Source: Bacteroidota bacterium
GTDB lineage: Bacteria > Bacteroidota > Bacteroidia > Flavobacteriales > Weeksellaceae
Length of the DNA stretch: 43,075 bases
Reading direction: 5' to 3'
NCBI GenBank assembly: GCA_023422635.1
Contig: JAFAGO010000026.1
Coordinates: forward strand, 1-43,075
In this document: piece by piece, positions 25,078 to 33,457 of the stretch
Numbering within the stretch: position 1 is the stretch's first letter
How the letters are laid out: each line of letters starts with the position of its first letter
Made by a program: the position numbers and the translations under genes
The notes under the pieces: generated by a model
The model's database searches: none
What the model was told of the DNA's origin: nothing
The model's input: only the letters and a program-made list of their open reading frames with translations

Positions 25078-27669
25078 TTGCTCAAAACCAGCCTCAAAAA
25101 TATACTACAAATTTTAATTATCCTAATTTTTAACAGTTTTTTAGCGCAAGAAAGCACTGAAAAAATGCTTGAAAATACGGTGATTAAGGATACTATTCCG
25201 CACTCCGACACCATTTCTTTAAAGAAAGAACAGTTGGATGATATTTTGCGTACAAATGCAGAAAATGTACGGCTCGATCCTCCTAAAAAAATGACGTATC
25301 TTAACAAAAAAGCCAACGTTAAATATCAGGATATGGAAATTGATGCTGATTATATTTCTATTGACTGGGAAAAGAATTTAATTTATGCTCGAGGGGAACA
25401 AGATTCTTTGGGAAAAATTAAAACTCCTGCAGTGGCCAATCAAGGAGGTAAAAAGTACGAGTACGACGAATTTACCTACAATTACAAAACCCGTCAAGCG
25501 CTTGCCTTTAACGCAAGAACAGAAGAAAGTGAAGGGGTAATTGTCGCCGAGAAAACCAAGAAATATAACGATTCGGTGTTTTTTATGCGCCGTGGTAAAT
25601 ACACTACCGACGAATATTTTATTCAAAAAAAAGACAGTTTAGCCGATTACTATTTGTTGGCTCCCAATATTAAATTGGTAAAAGGAAAAGAAAAATCGCA
25701 AGTAATTACGGGGCCTATTCAAATGTATATTGAGCAAGTTCCTACGCCATTGGTAATGCCTTTTGCCATTTTGCCATTTTCCGATAAACGTTCTGCCGGA
25801 ATTCTTATTCCAAGTTTTGGGGAAAGGGAAGATGTTGGATTTTTCTTAAACGGTTTAGGATATTACCAACCCATTGGGGAACATTTCGATCTTAAAATTC
25901 TTACCGATATTTATACAAAGGGAAGTTGGAATTTTCGGCCGGAAATGAACTACAAAAAAAACTATCGCTATACAGGTAACTTTTCTGCAGATATTGGGAC
26001 TACCGTTCGTGGGATTAAAGGGCTTTCGGACTATTCAAAAGCGTCTACATACCGAATTGCTTGGCGACATACGCAAGATAGCAAGGCAAATCCTTTTTTA
26101 ACCTTCTCTGCATCAGTAGATATTGTTAGTACACGTTTTTATAACAATACGGTAAATAACAATTATTTGTTTAACCAAAATAATTTAAATGCACAGCAAA
26201 ATTCAAGTATCAATATTACCAAGCGCTTTTTAAACTTACCCATTACCATTACGGGAAATGCATCTTATTCGCAGAATTTTTCTACTGGTTTAGCAGATTT
26301 ACGACTGCCACAAATGAATGTTTCTGTAAATCAGTTTTATTTATTTAAGCCAAGAAGCGGTGGTATTCGCCAAGGTTTATTAGAAAATATTACCGTTAAT
26401 ACAGGATTAAGTTTTAACAATTATGTAAATACTTCCGAAGAAGAAATATTTACTCCCGCGATGTGGGATAAAATGAAAACGGGATTAAAGAATAACATTC
26501 AGTTGGCGACCAATACCACAATTGCAAAATACTTCACGTTCTCACTTTCTACGGCAATCGATAATGCTTTAACTACAAAAACGTTAACCAGAACCTATAA
26601 TCCACTTACAGACGAATTAGAAGATACGTACAATAAAAAAGTTGCCGGATATTCTACTTTTTCAACTTCAGCAAGTTTGCAAACAACGTTGTACGGAACA
26701 AAAATCTTCAAGAAGAATTCTAAAATTCAAGGGATTCGCCATATGATGACACCATCTTTAAGTTTTACCTACTCGCCCGATTTTAGCGCTTCAGCATTCG
26801 GATATTATCGCAATTATTACAACAATAGAGGCGATCTTACGATGTATTCAATTTTTGATGGTGGAATTATTGGTACGCCAAGTTCAGGTTTGGTGCAATC
26901 GGTTGGAATTAATATTGGGAATAATTTAGAAATGAAAGTGAAATCCAAAAGTGATTCTACTGGAGTTAAAAAAATTAAAATTTTCGAGAGTTTAAATTTC
27001 ACTACGAATTACAATTTTGCTGCTGAAAAATACAAATGGTCAAACTTCACTTTTTCAGGGCAATCTTCTTTCTTAGAGGGTAAATTAAGTTTAAATTCTC
27101 AGTTGGTTTTAGATCCTTATGAAGTTGTGTTTGCGCCCGGAGAAACCGAGGGTACACGAACTGAAAAGTTTGGTAAATTCCGAGTTCAAGGTTTTAATAT
27201 GCAGCTTTCTTACCCTTTAAGTGAAGCAATTTTCGGTAAAAAGGAAGAGCTTTCTAAAACCTACAAAGCAAAAGGTGAAATTCGAAATGAAGTGTATTAT
27301 TTTGATGATGATAATTACGCAAGATTTCAACAGCCATGGAATTTAAATATAAGTGCCCAATATGGGTACACACGACAACTAACAAAATTTGGAACCGAAG
27401 TTGCGTCCTTAGGTTTGGATGGTAATTTAAAACTTACGCCTTATTGGAGCGTTACGGGAAGTACCCATTACGATTTTATCACCAAAGAGCTAGCGTATAC
27501 AAGAATTGGTTTTTCCAGAGATCAGCGTAGTTTTACCATAAATTTCAACTGGATTCCGTTTGGGCAATATAAGGTGTACGATTTCTTTATCGGAATTAAA
27601 GCCTCAATTCTATCCGATGCTCTAAAATATAAAGACAGAAGTTTTACACAGCCAAACGCCTCATTCTGA
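25078..27669 (+). CDS. lptD: LPS-assembly outer membrane protein LptD
   Basis: LptD forms the outer-membrane translocon that inserts lipopolysaccharide into the outer leaflet. The 863-residue protein has a signal peptide (about 1-24, ending SFLAQ) and an N-terminal OstA/LptA-like jellyroll (about 80-230, with YQDMEIDADYISIDWEKN and EFTYNYKTRQALAFNART). The large C-terminal barrel begins near GPIQMYIEQVPTPLVMPFAILPF. No ATG is available near the signal peptide. I choose the TTG at 25078 because the earlier TTG at 25051 falls in the -7 element. LptE is not in the window. Confidence 0.88.
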   Translation: MLKTSLKNILQILIILIFNSFLAQESTEKMLENTVIKDTIPHSDTISLKKEQLDDILRTNAENVRLDPPKKMTYLNKKANVKYQDMEIDADYISIDWEKNLIYARGEQDSLGKIKTPAVANQGGKKYEYDEFTYNYKTRQALAFNARTEESEGVIVAEKTKKYNDSVFFMRRGKYTTDEYFIQKKDSLADYYLLAPNIKLVKGKEKSQVITGPIQMYIEQVPTPLVMPFAILPFSDKRSAGILIPSFGEREDVGFFLNGLGYYQPIGEHFDLKILTDIYTKGSWNFRPEMNYKKNYRYTGNFSADIGTTVRGIKGLSDYSKASTYRIAWRHTQDSKANPFLTFSASVDIVSTRFYNNTVNNNYLFNQNNLNAQQNSSINITKRFLNLPITITGNASYSQNFSTGLADLRLPQMNVSVNQFYLFKPRSGGIRQGLLENITVNTGLSFNNYVNTSEEEIFTPAMWDKMKTGLKNNIQLATNTTIAKYFTFSLSTAIDNALTTKTLTRTYNPLTDELEDTYNKKVAGYSTFSTSASLQTTLYGTKIFKKNSKIQGIRHMMTPSLSFTYSPDFSASAFGYYRNYYNNRGDLTMYSIFDGGIIGTPSSGLVQSVGINIGNNLEMKVKSKSDSTGVKKIKIFESLNFTTNYNFAAEKYKWSNFTFSGQSSFLEGKLSLNSQLVLDPYEVVFAPGETEGTRTEKFGKFRVQGFNMQLSYPLSEAIFGKKEELSKTYKAKGEIRNEVYYFDDDNYARFQQPWNLNISAQYGYTRQLTKFGTEVASLGLDGNLKLTPYWSVTGSTHYDFITKELAYTRIGFSRDQRSFTINFNWIPFGQYKVYDFFIGIKASILSDALKYKDRSFTQPNASF

Positions 27670-27684
27670 TATTACGAATTATTA

Positions 27685-27692
27685 TATATTTG
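27685..27692 (+). promoter_or_regulatory. -7 element of ridA
   Basis: TATATTTG matches TAnnTTTG and lies 16 bases before the ridA ATG at 27709. A -33 TTG is not found. Confidence 0.5.
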
Positions 27693-27708
27693 CGAAAAGA
27701 AATTGATC

Positions 27709-28089
27709 ATGAAGAAAGTTATTTCAACCCCTAATGCGCCCGCTGCCATTGGACCATACGCACAAGCGAACCTTATAAATGGAGTGTTGTATATCTCCGG
27801 ACAAATTCCCTTGAATCCGGAAAGTGGTAAATTGGTAGAAGGTATTGAACAAGAAACGCATCAAGTGATGAAAAACCTTCAAGCGGTGTTGAAAGAAGCC
27901 GGGATGGATTTTAAAAACGTGGTGAAAACCAGTATTTTCCTAAAGAATATGGATGATTTTTCTGCGATGAATGAAGTATATGCTTCGTATTTAGATGCTG
28001 AATATTATCCAGCTCGTGAAACGGTTCAAGTTTCTTACTTGCCGAAAAATGTCGATATTGAAATTTCAATGATTGCGCACCAGTTCTAA
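27709..28089 (+). CDS. ridA: RidA family 2-iminobutanoate/2-iminopropanoate deaminase
   Basis: RidA hydrolyses reactive enamine/imine intermediates released by PLP enzymes such as threonine dehydratase, protecting other PLP enzymes. The 126-residue protein has the family N-terminus (NAPAAIGPYAQA), the SGQIPLNP motif, and the substrate-carboxylate-binding arginine in YYPARETVQV, followed by VDIEISMIA. The ATG at 27709 is preferred to an in-frame TTG six bases earlier. The stop overlaps the next gene start as TAATG, indicating translational coupling. Confidence 0.94.
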   Translation: MKKVISTPNAPAAIGPYAQANLINGVLYISGQIPLNPESGKLVEGIEQETHQVMKNLQAVLKEAGMDFKNVVKTSIFLKNMDDFSAMNEVYASYLDAEYYPARETVQVSYLPKNVDIEISMIAHQF

Positions 28090-28535
28090 TGAACTTTCTA
28101 CGAAATACGATTGCTATTATTGTTGGTTTAGGAGTGGCTGCATTGCTCATTACGGTGGGAATCAGACTTAACCCTTCTTGGATCAATTATAAAGAATTTG
28201 CCCCTTTTAAACATTGGGAAGCATTACTTGTATCCGTGCAACATAAGCCCTATTTTTTTGTTGCCTTGCTGATTTCCTCAGGAATTGCTTCAACCATTGG
28301 TGGAGTAGTTACTGCGATGATTGTAAAATATGCAAAAGTTGCATACGCCATACTGATTGGCTTTATTCTGCTTTTTATTGCAATGTTGGATATTATTATT
28401 TTTCCGTATCATCCAACTTTTTATAAAATTGCGATATTTCTTACCTTTTTCCCTTTTGCTTGGATGGGTGGTAAAATTACAGAAATCATCTACGAAAGAA
28501 AGAAGCGGTTGCAGAAACGACTTGCTAAAAAATAA
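28089..28535 (+). CDS. Small four-helix membrane protein, unknown function
   Basis: I do not recognise the family. The 148-residue protein has four predicted membrane helices (about 5-25, 54-75, 82-100 and 107-126). A soluble loop follows the first helix (NPSWINYKEFAPFKHWE), and the C-terminal tail is strongly basic (ERKKRLQKRLAKK), which should face the cytoplasm. Its ATG overlaps the ridA stop codon (TAATG), so the two are translationally coupled. A strong bidirectional terminator follows immediately. Confidence 0.8.
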   Translation: MNFLRNTIAIIVGLGVAALLITVGIRLNPSWINYKEFAPFKHWEALLVSVQHKPYFFVALLISSGIASTIGGVVTAMIVKYAKVAYAILIGFILLFIAMLDIIIFPYHPTFYKIAIFLTFFPFAWMGGKITEIIYERKKRLQKRLAKK

Positions 28536-28536
28536 A

Positions 28537-28568
28537 ACAACTCCGCCGAAAAGCGGAGTTGTCTTTTT
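28537..28568 (+). terminator. Bidirectional rho-independent terminator
   Basis: A perfect ten-pair stem ACAACTCCGC (28537-28546) with GCGGAGTTGT (28553-28562) is followed by CTTTTT on the plus strand. On the minus strand it is followed by TTTATTTTTT. It serves both the small membrane-protein gene and the convergent htrA gene. Confidence 0.9.
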
Positions 28569-28588
28569 ATAAAAAATTATTGTTTGGG

Positions 28589-30118
28589 TTACGGCATTTT
28601 GAAACCTTTGGTGTAGATTCTTCCGTATTCGTCTACAAATTTTATTTGCACATTTCCTTTGTAACCTTTCAATACGTTTTCAACATCTTTTTGAGAGTTT
28701 ACTGGCTTGCCATTTACTTCGATTACAATGTAGTTATCTACAATTCCTATTTTGGCCATTTCGCTACCACTTTCTATATTTTTCGCAATAACGCCACTAT
28801 TTAATCCATAGTCTGTTTTAAAACGTTCGCTTAATGGTTCAAATTCAGATCCGATTTTTTCTGTAACTGTTAGATCTGCTTTGCTTCTTGTAGAAGTTCC
28901 ACCTTTTTGGTCTTTTAACGTTACGTTTACGGTGTTTAATTTTCCGTTTCGGGAATACGTTAACTGAACTTTATCTCCAGGTCTTTTGCTTCCTACAATC
29001 ATCGATAGATCTGCAAAATCGGTTACGGGTTTTCCGTCGATTTGGGTAATTACATCACCTGTTCTTAAACCAGCATCTTCAGCGCCACTACTTTCTGCAA
29101 CATTGGTTACAAATACTCCAGAACCTACTTTTAGATTTGCTTTTTTCTCTTTATTGTATTTGGCAACTTGTTGATCGTCGGATAAATCTAAAGAATTTAC
29201 CCCTAAGAATCCGCGTTGTACAATTCCGAATTTTTTAATGTCCTCTACAATTTTTCTTGCAAGATTCGCAGGAACGGCAAATCCATAACCTTGATAATAA
29301 CCATTGGTTGAGGAAATAGCGGAGTTGATTCCAATTAAATCGCCATTAACGTTAACTAAAGCTCCACCAGAATTTCCTGGGTTAATAGCAGCATCAGTTT
29401 GAATGAAGCTTTCAATTGGATTTGCTGCTCTACCTTGCGAACTTAAAATTCCAATACCTCTTCCTTTCGCAGAAATAATCCCCGCTGTTACAGTGGAATT
29501 TAATCCTAATGGATTTCCTACAGCAAGTACCCATTCGCCGACTTCAACATTATCCGAATTGGCAAAATTTAAATACGGTAAACCATTTTCTTCAATTTTT
29601 AATAATGAAATATCGGTGTTTGGATCTGTTCCTATTAAATTGGCGATATATGTTTTCTTGTTGCTAAGTACTACTTCAAGTTTGTTGGCTCCTGCCACAA
29701 CGTGGTTGTTGGAGATAATGTAGCCATCCGGAGAAATAATTACTCCAGAACCTAAACCTGAAGGCATATTATCTGGCGTTTGATCATTATTTCGCTGTCT
29801 TTGTTGCCCTCTCCCGAAAGGATCCCCAAAAAAGTAATCGAACAAATCCTGCTCCGATGCACGGTTGGTCGTTCTGTTTTGGTAATTTTTAATAGTAACT
29901 ACCGCCGGGACTGTTGTTTTTGCGGCTTTTACAAAATCATCTCCTACTGCGCCGGTATTCATTCCAGCGAACTGCACATTTTTACCAGCATCGTGGAAAT
30001 ACGAGTAATCTCCGTTGCTGTTGGAATTTCCAAAATAACTGATCGCACCAAATGTTGTTGCGCCGGATACGATTCCAACGAAAGCATATGGCATTAGTTT
30101 TTTCAATGTATTCTTCAT
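28589..30118 (-). CDS. HtrA/DegP-type periplasmic serine protease with two PDZ domains
   Basis: It is predicted to degrade or refold misfolded envelope proteins. From the ATG at 30118 the protein is 509 residues. It has an N-terminal hydrophobic segment (about 8-28) acting as signal or anchor, a trypsin-like domain with catalytic H139 (SNNHVVAG), D169 (NTDISLLKI) and S250 (NPGNSGGAL), then PDZ1 (about 300-400) and PDZ2 (about 430-509). An Arg/Gln/Asn-rich LA-like loop (about 90-118) precedes the protease core. The start is set by a -7 element that covers the upstream TTG. It diverges from an ECF sigma operon. Confidence 0.94.
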   Translation of the reverse strand: MKNTLKKLMPYAFVGIVSGATTFGAISYFGNSNSNGDYSYFHDAGKNVQFAGMNTGAVGDDFVKAAKTTVPAVVTIKNYQNRTTNRASEQDLFDYFFGDPFGRGQQRQRNNDQTPDNMPSGLGSGVIISPDGYIISNNHVVAGANKLEVVLSNKKTYIANLIGTDPNTDISLLKIEENGLPYLNFANSDNVEVGEWVLAVGNPLGLNSTVTAGIISAKGRGIGILSSQGRAANPIESFIQTDAAINPGNSGGALVNVNGDLIGINSAISSTNGYYQGYGFAVPANLARKIVEDIKKFGIVQRGFLGVNSLDLSDDQQVAKYNKEKKANLKVGSGVFVTNVAESSGAEDAGLRTGDVITQIDGKPVTDFADLSMIVGSKRPGDKVQLTYSRNGKLNTVNVTLKDQKGGTSTRSKADLTVTEKIGSEFEPLSERFKTDYGLNSGVIAKNIESGSEMAKIGIVDNYIVIEVNGKPVNSQKDVENVLKGYKGNVQIKFVDEYGRIYTKGFKMP

Positions 30119-30151
30119 CGTCATTGGTATAATCATTTTTGATTGCTTCAA

Positions 30152-30159
30152 CAAATTTA
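30152..30159 (-). promoter_or_regulatory. -7 element of htrA
   Basis: The minus strand reads TAAATTTG, a full match to TAnnTTTG, 33 bases before the chosen ATG. No TTG lies at standard distance, so it could be a weak housekeeping or an activated promoter. Confidence 0.5.
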
Positions 30160-30321
30160 ATGCTAAATAAGTGTCTCGGCTAAATGGGTTGTTTCATATT
30201 TAACTAAACTTTAACAAGAATTAAGCAATTTTAGGCCTTTAACACACAATCTTCAAAAAAAATTACAGCGCAATGTAATATTATTCTTTACTTCGTTGTC
30301 TTACGATTAGAAAACGAAATC

Positions 30322-30831
30322 ATGACTCAAGAACACTTTAGGAATACGGTATTTATTCTCAGGGATGAGATGTTCCGTTTTGCCAAAAGATTTGTGCAGA
30401 GTAGTGATGAAGCCGAAGATATTGTACAAGATTTAATGATGAAATTTTGGCAGACAAAGGAAAAATTGGCAGCGTACGAAAATATAAAATCCTTTGTGCT
30501 GAAATGTGTGAAGAATGAATGCCTTAACCGTTTAAAACATCATGATGTGAAGATGGGTTTTGCAGATTTGCAAATGCATAGAAGCGAATTGTATCGTCCG
30601 GAATTTGATAATATGAATGAATATATTATTCGATTTATTAACAACCTTCCGGAAAAGCAGAAAATGGTAATCCATTTGAAAGATGTTGAAGAATATGAGG
30701 TAAGCGAAATTTCCAAAATATTGGAGATGGAAGAAAATGCAGTTCGGGTAAACTTGATGAGAGCCCGACAGAAAGTTAAAGAACAAATTACCAATTTGAT
30801 GAATTATGAAAAAAGATCAATTTCAGGATAA
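30322..30831 (+). CDS. ECF-type RNA polymerase sigma factor
   Basis: This 169-residue sigma-70-family protein contains only regions 2 and 4. Region 2 is recognised by DEAEDIVQDLMMKFW (about 29-43) and the following KSFVLKCVKNECLNRLK. Region 4 has LPEKQKMVIHLKDVEEYEVSEISKILEMEENAVRVNLMRARQKV (split over about 113-156), a clear helix-turn-helix. It overlaps the next gene by 26 bases, the common arrangement for a sigma and its membrane anti-sigma. No consensus TAnnTTTG was found close upstream, consistent with autoregulated transcription, but this is inference. Confidence 0.93.
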   Translation: MTQEHFRNTVFILRDEMFRFAKRFVQSSDEAEDIVQDLMMKFWQTKEKLAAYENIKSFVLKCVKNECLNRLKHHDVKMGFADLQMHRSELYRPEFDNMNEYIIRFINNLPEKQKMVIHLKDVEEYEVSEISKILEMEENAVRVNLMRARQKVKEQITNLMNYEKRSISG

Positions 30832-31468
30832 ATACGACGAAGTCTTCCAAAATCTGAAAGAAGAAAAAATGGATTGGGATTTCGAAGATTTTATGAAAGA
30901 AACCCAGATGCAAACGAATGATAATGAACCCTCGCTCAAAAGCTCTTCGCCAAAAACATTTTTTAGTTCAAAAATAATTTGGATTGCCGCAAGTACCATT
31001 CTTATTGCAGGTTTATTTTTAGCAACTCAGCTTTGGAATACTAATTCCTCCAAAATTGAGCAAAATGAAATGATCGTAAAATCTGAATTGGAGAAACAAA
31101 AGAATGAAATTTTTCAATCAACCAGCATTGCAGCCGTTGAAGATACGTTACAAAATGTAAAATCATTTACCGAAGACACCATTACTCACGAAGTTAGCAA
31201 CCCAGATGAAGTGATTAATAAAATTGTCCCAAAACGGGGAAGGTTGAAAAAAGTAAACAGCGAAAGATTTACGCAAAACAATTCATCTGGAACTTCCGAA
31301 AATCATGTGCCAGAATATCACGATAATTATGTAATTATCAATGGACATAAGATTAAAAATGAGGAAGAAGCCATTAATATTACAAAGTATTCTTTCCAAA
31401 TGCTTTCGGATAATGTTGCCAAAACAATCGCGACAAGTGTGATTCAGGAAATGCCCGATAACGAATAA
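30806..31468 (+). CDS. Candidate membrane anti-sigma factor
   Basis: The 220-residue protein has an acidic N-terminal cytoplasmic segment (about 1-55), one transmembrane helix (about 57-77, IIWIAASTILIAGLFLATQLW region) and a polar periplasmic domain of about 140 residues. The first codons overlap the sigma gene by 26 bases. No zinc-binding HxxxCxxC motif is visible, so it is not a classical ZAS-type anti-sigma. The assignment rests on topology, gene overlap and context rather than a recognised domain. Confidence 0.7.
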   Translation: MKKDQFQDKYDEVFQNLKEEKMDWDFEDFMKETQMQTNDNEPSLKSSSPKTFFSSKIIWIAASTILIAGLFLATQLWNTNSSKIEQNEMIVKSELEKQKNEIFQSTSIAAVEDTLQNVKSFTEDTITHEVSNPDEVINKIVPKRGRLKKVNSERFTQNNSSGTSENHVPEYHDNYVIINGHKIKNEEEAINITKYSFQMLSDNVAKTIATSVIQEMPDNE

Positions 31469-31483
31469 CCTAATTACAAAATT

Positions 31484-32773
31484 ATGAAAAAAATAGGTTT
31501 AATAATTGCCCTAAGTTTCAGCTACTTTTTTTCGCTTAATGCTCAAAAAGAACAGCTCGACCAACTCTTCGATCGCTACCAAGATACCGAAGGCGTTACT
31601 TCAATAAAAATTGCCAAACCAATGTTTGGGATGTTAAGTAAACTAGATATTCAAGATTCCGAATTGGATCAAATAAAGCCGCTTTTAAATAAAATTCAAG
31701 GTTTAAAAATACTTATTGTAGAAAAACCAGACGAAGAAAGCGATCATCCAGAAGCATTCTACACGGGTTTAGGAAAAGAAATTCTATCTTCCGTCAATCG
31801 GCTTAATTATCAGGAATTAATGACGGTGAATAGTAAAGGAAGCAAAATTAAATTTCTTTCTTCAGATGCTAAAAACGGAATTTTAGATAATCTTTTACTG
31901 AATATTAATTCAGAAGGAAATACAATATTAATGATGTTGGATGGGAAAATTTCCATGGACGATGTAAATAATCTCATCAACGAAACCCAAAACACAATTA
32001 CCACAACAACATCTACCACAACCGCATTTAACAGTTCAGAAAGTGGAAGCATTGTGGTAGGAAGTGAAGGAGGAAAAAATACAACTTCCGAACTTAGAAA
32101 ATTGCAACCATTTACCGAAATAGAAGCTTCAGTAGGGGTAAACGTAAAGTTTACACAAGCACCTACACAAAAGGTAAAAGTGGAAACCGATGCGGGAATG
32201 TTACCCTACATTACGACCAAAGTGGAAGGCGGTGTGCTGAAAGTTTCTATCGATGGAAAAGGGAAAAGAAACCTTCGCATTAGAAAAATTTTAGTGTCTA
32301 TTGATGCGCCACATTTAAAAGGTATTAAGGCGAGTTCAGGCGCTGTTTTTTCAACAGTAAATACAGTGAAAGAAAACTCCATTACGGTAAATAGTTCATC
32401 AGGTGCAAAAATTGAAGCGTCTTTACGTGCCAATACCGAAATCAATGCAGAGTCAACTTCGGGGGCAACTTTAAAAATTAACGCCGATACTTCAAATTTA
32501 ATATTCAAAGGCAATAGTGGATCATCATCCGTCTTTACGGGAAAATCTGAAAAAGCGAGTTTTACAGTTTCTTCGGCAGCTTCTTGTAATGCTCAGGATT
32601 TAGTTTCTTCTATTGTTGAAGCCAACGCAACTTCAGGAGCAAACATTAAAGTAAACGCGACGAAGTCTTTGGATTCAAAAACTTCGTCAGGTGGAAGCGT
32701 TCGATATGAAGGAACTCCTTCCAATATTCAATCCGATAATTCAAGTGGCGGAAGTACCAAAACGATCAATTAA
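31484..32773 (+). CDS. Secreted DUF4252-GIN (DUF2807) fusion protein
   Basis: The 429-residue protein has a signal peptide ending NAQ (residue 21) and a DUF4252-like domain (about 22-170). A Thr-rich linker (about 170-190) leads to a GIN/DUF2807 domain (about 205-420). The second domain has PFTEIEASVGVNVKFTQ and repeated (S/T)SG(A/G) turns about every 20 residues, typical of a parallel beta-helix. It lies 15 bases after the candidate anti-sigma and 7 bases before a DUF4252 lipoprotein. The function is unknown. An envelope or surface role is inferred from the signal peptide and the operon. Confidence 0.85.
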   Translation: MKKIGLIIALSFSYFFSLNAQKEQLDQLFDRYQDTEGVTSIKIAKPMFGMLSKLDIQDSELDQIKPLLNKIQGLKILIVEKPDEESDHPEAFYTGLGKEILSSVNRLNYQELMTVNSKGSKIKFLSSDAKNGILDNLLLNINSEGNTILMMLDGKISMDDVNNLINETQNTITTTTSTTTAFNSSESGSIVVGSEGGKNTTSELRKLQPFTEIEASVGVNVKFTQAPTQKVKVETDAGMLPYITTKVEGGVLKVSIDGKGKRNLRIRKILVSIDAPHLKGIKASSGAVFSTVNTVKENSITVNSSSGAKIEASLRANTEINAESTSGATLKINADTSNLIFKGNSGSSSVFTGKSEKASFTVSSAASCNAQDLVSSIVEANATSGANIKVNATKSLDSKTSSGGSVRYEGTPSNIQSDNSSGGSTKTIN

Positions 32774-32780
32774 TCACATC

Positions 32781-33311
32781 ATGAAAAAATTCTCCCTGTT
32801 TACAGTTTTTTGCATGTTGCTCATCACAATGCAATCGTGTATGATTTCACAAAAACCCAATATGGCATTTTTCGATAATCCCTATTATGATTTCGGAAAT
32901 GCAGAATTTGCAAGCGTAAATGTGCCCGTTTGGTTAGCAAAACCTTTTGTTAAAAATGCATTGCGATCCGATGGTGAAAGTGAAGAAGTCATCCAACTGA
33001 TTCGAAAAATTAAAAAAGTTCGGATGATGACTGTAGAAAATGCAAAGCCAGAATTGGTAAAAGATTTTGCTTCCTACCTCAGTAAAAGCAATTATCAAGA
33101 TTGGGTGACTTTAAAGCATCAAGGGCAGAATGTTAATATTCAAGCTTTGCAAAATGGGGACGAAATTCAAAATCTTATGCTTATTGTGCAAGGTGATCAA
33201 GATGTTATTTTTCTAGAAGTGAAAGGGAAGTTTACTCCTGAAGATATCAGCAATGTGATCAACAGCGAACAACGTGCAGAAAAACAAATTTCAAGCACCA
33301 TTTCGAACTAA
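32781..33311 (+). CDS. DUF4252 lipoprotein
   Basis: The 176-residue protein has a lipoprotein signal with acceptor C20 (MQSC). A DUF4252-like domain follows that is similar in layout to the N-terminal half of the preceding protein: a VIQLIRKIKKVRMMTVEN core, then a hydrophobic segment IQNLMLIVQGDQDVIFLEVKGKF. The ATG at 32781 is chosen over an in-frame start 90 bases earlier, which would place 30 residues before the signal peptide and overlap the upstream gene. It is the last gene of the sigma operon and is followed by a terminator. Confidence 0.85.
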   Translation: MKKFSLFTVFCMLLITMQSCMISQKPNMAFFDNPYYDFGNAEFASVNVPVWLAKPFVKNALRSDGESEEVIQLIRKIKKVRMMTVENAKPELVKDFASYLSKSNYQDWVTLKHQGQNVNIQALQNGDEIQNLMLIVQGDQDVIFLEVKGKFTPEDISNVINSEQRAEKQISSTISN

Positions 33312-33356
33312 GAAAAATCTCACAATTACAATTCATTTTCTTTATTTAATATTCTG

Positions 33357-33385
33357 AAAAGCCGTGCAACTAAGTGCGGTTTTTT
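33357..33385 (+). terminator. Rho-independent terminator after the sigma/DUF4252 operon
   Basis: AAAAGCCGTGC (33357-33367) pairs with GTGCGGTTTTT (33374-33384), with three G-U pairs and an AACTAA loop. The stem runs into T residues. Confidence 0.82.
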
Positions 33386-33435
33386 AATTTTTTGTGAACA
33401 AAAACAAAGTGTTTTCAAGTTTAAAAAAAATAATC

Positions 33436-33443
33436 TAATTTTG
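33436..33443 (+). promoter_or_regulatory. -7 element of guaB
   Basis: TAATTTTG matches TAnnTTTG, 14 bases before the guaB ATG at 33458. The leader would be about ten bases or less. Confidence 0.5.
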
Positions 33444-33457
33444 CACAGAAAGTAAAG

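Noticed and set aside
32691..32780. Longer start for the DUF4252 lipoprotein overlapping the GIN gene
   Set aside because: It would bury the lipoprotein signal 30 residues into the protein. The ATG at 32781 gives a normal signal.
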